From assembly GCA_014871385.1 (NCBI GenBank), contig CM026426.1:35527918-35591917 (forward strand): a stretch of 64,000 bases of DNA, in the 5' to 3' direction. A program made the translations under genes and the position numbers. Source of the DNA: Ceratodon purpureus. Taxonomy: Eukaryota > Streptophyta > Bryopsida > Pseudoditrichales > Ditrichaceae. Under the pieces are notes generated by a model. The model was not told where the DNA came from and did not search any database. It was given only the letters and a program-made list of their open reading frames with translations. How positions within the stretch are numbered: the first letter of the stretch is position 1; each line of letters starts with the position of its first letter. This document shows, in pieces, positions 58,898-64,000 of this stretch.

Positions 58898-59431
58898 CAA
58901 CGTGAGGAGCTACCCTCTCAACGAGTTTTCCATGTCGGCGACGGTAGCATTTTACAGCGGCCACGGTTTGAACTCTCGCACTTGGTTGTACCCGATGCTC
59001 CTGGAGTGTAGCCCACAGTGCGAGGCGGTTACAAGATTCGTCGCTGCTAGCGGGTTCCTAGGACTGAGCACGAGAACAACTTGGCGTCGTCGCTTCTACT
59101 CACGCTTTATATCCATTCCGTGACAATGATACCAACACCTGAGTTTGGTTGCATAATCACCCTTGTCTCTGAGACTGTTTCTGAGTCAAACTTGTACAAG
59201 ATCACAGTTAGCCCCGAGCCCGGATGCACTTGCCCCAACTTCAAGGAGATGTCCGTCAAGTCCCTTAGGAAACGTCCTCCCTGGGTCCCTTGCAAGCATC
59301 TTTACTACATCTACAATGCTATATGCAACCTTGAAATGCATCAGGACTCCTACATCCATGCTCCAACCCTCAGCTTTAACGAAGTGAAGACGATCCTCAA
59401 GAGCGGCCTTCTTGAGCTCGTGACATTCTAA
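58898..59431 (+). mobile_element. MULE transposase gene, 3' part with SWIM zinc finger
   Basis: The continuation of the MULE frame after the insertion: QREELPSQRVFHVGDGS, then RFELSHLVVPDAP and ENNLASSLLLTLYIHS. 59081-59431 is open to a TAA and includes the SWIM finger CTCPNF...CKHLYYI (C-x-C...C-x-H), typical of the C-terminus of MULE/FAR1-type transposases, then IHAPTLSFNEVKTIL. Two TAG codons lie before 59060. Together with 44725-47740 it makes one gene. Confidence 0.82.
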
Positions 59432-59766
59432 GGATCATTGTTGCCACTTCAATCTCCTAGCTCAACTCCCGTGGATGCGAATCATGAACCTCGTTCGCTC
59501 CAACTTTAGGGTCGTCTACCTTAACGACATCATTATATTATCTACGTTCTAGAATAAGGAAGACGGCACTACTCATTATCCGCAAATCTCATATTCGCAA
59601 CCGTTGATGCATGCATTGATGTATGACATTCATTTCAGCTTCTTTAATATATCTATATTCTGTGTGAAATATGCCTTCTCACTCATATTGCACTTACGCA
59701 ATCCTATCGGTTTACATGGCTACCAGGACAAACAGAAAATTATCACTCATCTAACACTGTTCTAGC
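59432..59766. other. Spacer right of the MULE gene
   Basis: No gene seen. The MULE right terminal repeat would be expected here or within the following repeats but was not recognised. Confidence 0.4.
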
Positions 59767-60745
59767 AAAATATCATTCATCTAGCAACGTCCCACCCTGA
59801 ATGGGCTATCTGAATCATGGAACCGGCGGCCGTGATGGTTCAACCCCAGTGTGCATTAATAATCGGCCGAGTGTGTGCCAACCGGGGTGCCACTCCAACC
59901 CGGCTGTCAGGTTTCAATGCCACTCCGACTCTTAATGCTAGGCCGCAATACCCCGATTTCAACCTCCTCTTGAAAGTGATTGTCGGATCCGACACTGGGT
60001 TTTGGCCACTCAGCAATGTCGCTGGCGGCCCCAGTCGACCCTCGTCGAATAGTTTTCTGACGGACGCATGCTTTGGTCATTGCCACTCAAGATAGACGGA
60101 GTATTTCTCGTCCACCAATATCCATCTTCGAGTGGTTAAAAAATGTAATTGTTGAGAGCACAGAGTCGTTTGGATGATGGAACTGTGCAGGTGGCCGATA
60201 ACTCTGCATTTATCATCAAACATAACCGCAGCCACGGCATTGATCTCATGTACGTCCCAACAAATTATCAGTCATCTAGCAACGTCCCACCTTGGATGGG
60301 TGCTCTAATTCTTCGAACCGGCACCCGTGCTACTTCAAACGCGGTCTCTAGTAATAGGGGTCCAAGTGCAAGCCGGCTCGGGCGCTACTTTTACCAGGCT
60401 CCAGAGTTTCTATAGGACTCCGACTCCTAACGTTAGGCCGCAGTACCCCGATGTCAACCTCCTTCCGAAAGCGAGTGTCGGATCCAGCAGTGGGTTTTGG
60501 CCCCTAACCAATGTCATGGGTGGCCTCAGTCGACCCTCGTTGCATAGGTATGTGACGGACGGCGGGTTTGGATTTTGCCATTGACGACAGTCGTGAGTAT
60601 TTCCCGTCCACCAACAGCCCTCTTAGATAGTAAATAGTAATGATTGTTGAGAGCAGAGGGCCGTCTTAATGATTGAACTCTGCAGGTATCCGATAACACC
60701 GTAATTACCGCAGCCACAGCATTGATCTGATGTAGGATCCATTGT
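59767..60745. repeat. Tandem ~500-bp repeat, two copies
   Basis: Unit 1 is 59767-60269 and unit 2 is 60270-60745. Both begin TCATCTAGCAACGTCCCACC, contain AGGCCGCA(A/G)TACCCCGAT, then TGTCGGATCC and GGGTTTTGGCC, then CTCAGTCGACCCTCGT-type sequence, and end with CCGCAGCCAC(G/A)GCATTGATCT. They are about 75-80% alike. A weak third copy lies near 62040-62340. Confidence 0.88.
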
Positions 60746-60749
60746 GCAA

Positions 60750-62039
60750 GATCCCTAAAACCTAGGTGCAGGTCTTTAGCCCGGAATAGGAAACTATGAC
60801 CTTAACGCCTAGAAGTAGATTTCTTGGTAATTCCATGGTAATTGACAGTGAAGTAGTCTCTTGGAGGTTATCGAGATGTGCGCCATCTTAATGACCTTGG
60901 TTTCATAAATTTCAGTTTACTCACCTAAATACAGCCATAGCACCGCCAAATTTCTGGGACGATGATTCACCGCACGTTTTAGCCTAGGCCGTAGATCGTG
61001 AATTATGTTAGACACCAACTCCATGATGGATCCGCAGATCGGGGATAAAGTATTTCGCAAGCCCTCCGCCCAGGCCAAGATTGAGTTTTCACTCTATCAG
61101 CCCGCTGAGGATTAGTCTCAGAATTTCAAGACGTGGCTTTTGAAGGTGTTTACATGTTGTGTGCTCTATTATGATTGATTTTTCCATTCCATTGACGCTC
61201 CAAAGAGGATGAGGTGCATCATGCTCTTCGTCTGGGTACCTGGCCAAGGCTTTCAGGAAGCACCTTCCGGAGGAATCATGACACCTCATATTCCTCCGAG
61301 TGAGTCCACCACCTTCCATCGACTAAGTCAAGTGGGGTTCTCCCCGGACGGCAACAGCGTCACGTTGTGTTTTGCGCAGCCCTCCCCACTCGACCCATTT
61401 ACGTTTCTCACAGTCAATTTCTGAAGGGACACCTACCGCCACGACCCGTATTTAGGGCTACAGGTTCTTGACGTTGTTGACAACCCATCGATGCAGTGCC
61501 CTACGCTGCGCATGATATCTCTATGGATACGAAATGGCAAAAGCCGGATTTGTGATGGTGCTATGATTGGTCCAAGTCTGCAGTCTATTTCGGAGGTGGC
61601 GAAGGAAGTTTCTCTTTGACATCAATTGTTGCAACATTCCAGTATTGTCCTCCGTAGGATGTGGCACGCTAGGTCACTGAGGCACAGCTGTAAGCAGAGA
61701 GACATCAAATTTTCACCTACGTTCTAGAGTATATGAGAAGGAAGTAAACAGCGTGAACTGATCGCAGATTCGCAACAAGCTTTGCGAGAATCAATGTATT
61801 GTTCTCATTTTGATCTTTTAATATATATATAATCACTTTGAAATCAGCATCACTCCTTAGATCTGACGTTTGCAAATTGCACTGTATGTATTATAACGCT
61901 TCTAAAAATCAACCAAATCGACAGCAATCTGGGCATCACCCATGACCATTCCGCATTTTAGGCGGGCGTGCATGATGAATTCCTCGTCCCTGATGCGGAC
62001 CGACACCCATGCGGGCAATACTCAAATCCTCACTAATAT
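60750..62039. other. Spacer, no gene seen
   Basis: Only short frames on both strands (61089-61319 minus, 61209-61424 plus). Nothing is supported. Confidence 0.45.
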
Positions 62040-62340
62040 CTGGCTAGGTATCATCTGCACCGGATATTGTAGTAACCCGGCTGTCGGATTCCCATGCCAC
62101 TGCGGGTCGGTTCCCATGCCACTGCAGGTCTGTTCCCATGTCGGCAATACCCTAGCTGGACAAGTCCTCAAATGTTGCTGTCGGATCCTACAATGGGTTT
62201 AGGCCACTCATCCATGTTGTGGTTGCCCCTCGACCACCTCCTCCAATTCCTTCCCAAGTTCCAACGATGGCTTATAATATGAGGGGATATAATGGAGGGC
62301 ATTTTCTTTAACGCCTTAAGCATCCCTTTATTGCTCGTCG
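62040..62340. repeat. Diverged third copy of the ~500-bp repeat
   Basis: Shares ATGCCACTGC-type units (a doubled GGTTCCCATGCCACTGC), then CTGTCGGATCCTACA at 62179, ATGGGTTTAGGCCACTC and CGACCACCTCC with the units at 59.8-60.7 kb. Confidence 0.65.
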
Positions 62341-62521
62341 ACACGGTTGTTTAGGAAGATCAAGCCTTTACAAATCGTCGCAGTCCGGCCATTTGGGAAT
62401 CTAACAAGACATTTCCAAGATGTCATCACTCATTGCAACCTATTCTCGTGATAACATGAAGCTTTCCAAGTCTATTACCAGGCCTCACCACAACAGTCAT
62501 TTACATACGCTACCCTATGTG

Positions 62522-62992
62522 CTACTGCTCAACTTCACCATTCTCTGTGTACTCTTCCAAGAAATCTAGCCTCTCCCAGCCCTCATGATCTTGATGGTTG
62601 ATTGCAATCTCAGACTTCGTCGACGCGGGCACACTGGGTCGCACAAAAGGCTTACGAAGCAGTGACACATACATCTTTCCGTCCCCTACCGCACCTCTGT
62701 TTGGATTTGACACATTCCAGACTTTCTTTAGGTGGCTTGGAGTGAAGCTCTTCGGTTTCCACGACGGACTTGAAATCTTTGGAAGTACTCCGGAAGTGCA
62801 AAGCTCGTAGTATGAGCCAACTCTTGGAGGAACCACGGAATCATCATGCATGTTTTCAGCTCTATCCACAGTAGGACCTACATATTTACTCACCACCGAA
62901 TAGTCACCCAAGTTTGAGAGGATGTCAATAACCTCACATTCCTCCACGTTGGGAACCCAAACATCAGTTTCCTTCTCTACCCTCTCCATCAA
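62522..62992 (-). CDS. Unknown 156-aa reading frame
   Basis: Minus strand, Met at 62992. Acidic N-terminus (MMERVEKETDVWVPNVEECE), then VVPPRVGSYYELCTSGVLPK, a basic Ser/Pro middle (SWKPKSFTPSHLKKVWNVSN), and ending EEYTENGEVEQ with TAG. The composition is protein-like and the frame is open across 470 bp. No domain is recognised. It may be one exon of a longer gene. Confidence 0.4.
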   Translation of the reverse strand: MMERVEKETDVWVPNVEECEVIDILSNLGDYSVVSKYVGPTVDRAENMHDDSVVPPRVGSYYELCTSGVLPKISSPSWKPKSFTPSHLKKVWNVSNPNRGAVGDGKMYVSLLRKPFVRPSVPASTKSEIAINHQDHEGWERLDFLEEYTENGEVEQ

Positions 62993-63045
62993 GTGCCACT
63001 TTTGATCTCAAGACTGAAGTGCTTTCCACCAATTTCTAGTTCAAT

Positions 63046-63172
63046 TTTGGCACGTGTCGGATCGGATATTCAAATCCACGGACATGTTCAGGAGGGGTAC
63101 CCCCTAATTTGGCACGTGTCGGATCGGATATTCAAATCCACGGATTTGTTCAAGAGGGGTACCCTCCTAATT
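63046..63172. repeat. 62-bp tandem repeat, two copies
   Basis: GGCACGTGTCGGATCGGATA starts at 63049 and 63111. The copies are about 93% alike and carry a variant of the palindrome's left half (TGTCGGATC). Confidence 0.95.
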
Positions 63173-64000
63173 TTCTTGCCCCCCGGTGCCGCAGAAATAG
63201 GTCCTCTTTCACAAAATTTTGGCGGCCAGCGGTGAAATTTTCTGCTCACCGCTCACCGCTGCCACACCAGAATTCTCGGTACATGTAGGAGCTGAACCGT
63301 ATGACATTACGCTGGGAGAATATGTTTGGAATGATGTCAGGGATTGAACCTGCCCGACGGATGCAAGCATAGCTTGTTAATCAGACAAAGATTATCAATT
63401 GCAGTATCTAACGGAAATCTATGATGTATGAGGTGCAGGACCCTGTGAGGCTTCACAAGTGCGTTTGGGTGTTAGGATGTACCCACTACACGTTTGGGTG
63501 TTTGGCGTGCAGTTGGTACAAGTGCTAGATGTATTCCTACAAGGTGTCACGCCCATGTACGCTGGGAAGCAAACCAATGTTCGAGCCGTGGACGATGCCT
63601 TTGAATCTAGTAGCAACAAGACCACGTGGGTGATAGGGAATACAGACTACCTATTGGAAATTGTGTAGATTTGTGTTCAGTGTGGGGTTTTGGGGGGGAC
63701 GGGGGGTTTGGAGAGAGGAGTCAGAGTTGTAGTTTGAGCCATGCTTGCAGTGAACTTCGAACGATGAAGTTATATCTCTCACGCGATAGGTTGTCTGGAT
63801 GGAGGTCCGCAAAGATGAGATGGAATTTGGAAAAATAGTTGGCGAATATGAGTTGTGTCGTCATTACCTAAATAATGAAGTTCAATACATGTAATCAGTA
63901 GTTGATGGTTGCTACTTGCAGACCCTTGAGTACATCATCGTTGTGTGGCCAATCTTTTGTCTCTCTCGATGAACCCGTGTGTTCCGGTTGTGCATAAACC
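63173..64000. other. Right edge, no supported gene
   Basis: Short plus-strand frames at 63459-63838, with a G-rich tract near 63695. A tRNA-like promoter box on the minus strand near 63340-63400 is discussed in findings. Confidence 0.4.

Noticed and set aside
1-64000. Reassigned genetic code (TAG = Gln)
   Set aside because: The recognisable host genes, above all PTAC3, use CAG/CAA and contain no in-frame TAG. The CACTA element has TAA and TGA stops instead. Decay of methylated CAG explains the pattern better.
1-64000. Full retrovirus-like or Polinton-like element
   Set aside because: No reverse transcriptase, integrase core, protein-primed polymerase, capsid or envelope signature was seen in any frame. 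The only LTR-type trace is the small fossil at 26.5-29.4 kb.
1-64000. CRISPR array or bacterial operon
   Set aside because: The tandem repeats have two or three long units without regular spacers. Genes are spliced and lack ribosome-binding sites.

Overview
This window looks like nuclear DNA of a streptophyte plant, most likely a charophycean alga such as Chara (inference). The evidence is a SAP-domain plastid PPR protein otherwise known from land plants, a plant B3 domain, intron-rich genes with canonical GT-AG junctions, and dense nests of plant-type DNA transposons (MULE, CACTA). There is no operon logic, no CRISPR array and no rRNA. Most coding signal lies on the minus strand.

Layout. 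0-4.2 kb: minus-strand exons of unknown genes, one with an F-box-like module and one long Met/Ser-rich reading frame. 4.7-5.2 kb: a B3 DNA-binding protein. 6.3-7.95 kb: four 5' exons of mitochondrial branched-chain 2-oxoacid dehydrogenase E1 alpha, with a frame-breaking 38-bp tandem duplication and no 3' half in view. 10.6-15.5 kb: about ten 3' exons of a PTAC3 homologue (plastid transcription machinery). 15.9-20.6 kb: a DDE-type transposase gene, probably inside a PTAC3 intron or just upstream. 20.7-21.6 kb: a segment bounded by direct repeats that holds an orphan exon. 23.3-26.5 kb: a decayed CACTA (TNP2) transposase. 26.5-29.4 kb: an LTR-type, non-autonomous fossil with short terminal repeats. 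29.4-38 kb: AT-rich, repeat-rich DNA with a few unknown genes, including a small secreted-protein gene at 36.5-37.5 kb.

38.2-59.4 kb is the most unusual part. A minus-strand multi-exon gene joins a ParB/Srx-like domain (motif DGNHR) to a methyltransferase-like domain. It is divergently paired, about 430 bp apart, with a MULE transposase gene (44.7-47.7 kb) whose SWIM zinc-finger end lies at 58.9-59.4 kb. The MULE is split by an 11.2-kb DNA transposon with terminal inverted repeats (47,735-58,897). That transposon carries its own transposase-like gene, a coiled-coil/RING-like gene and a third unknown gene.

59.8-63.2 kb is built of tandem repeats. A palindrome, TGTCGGATCCGACA, recurs at least 13 times from 32.5 kb to the right end and was not noticed in the left half. 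How the parts relate: the two recognisable host genes serve organelles (mitochondrial amino-acid breakdown, plastid transcription). The rest is layered mobile DNA that has split, duplicated and partly decayed. All exon borders were read by eye from splice signals and protein similarity recalled from family knowledge; no search was run.
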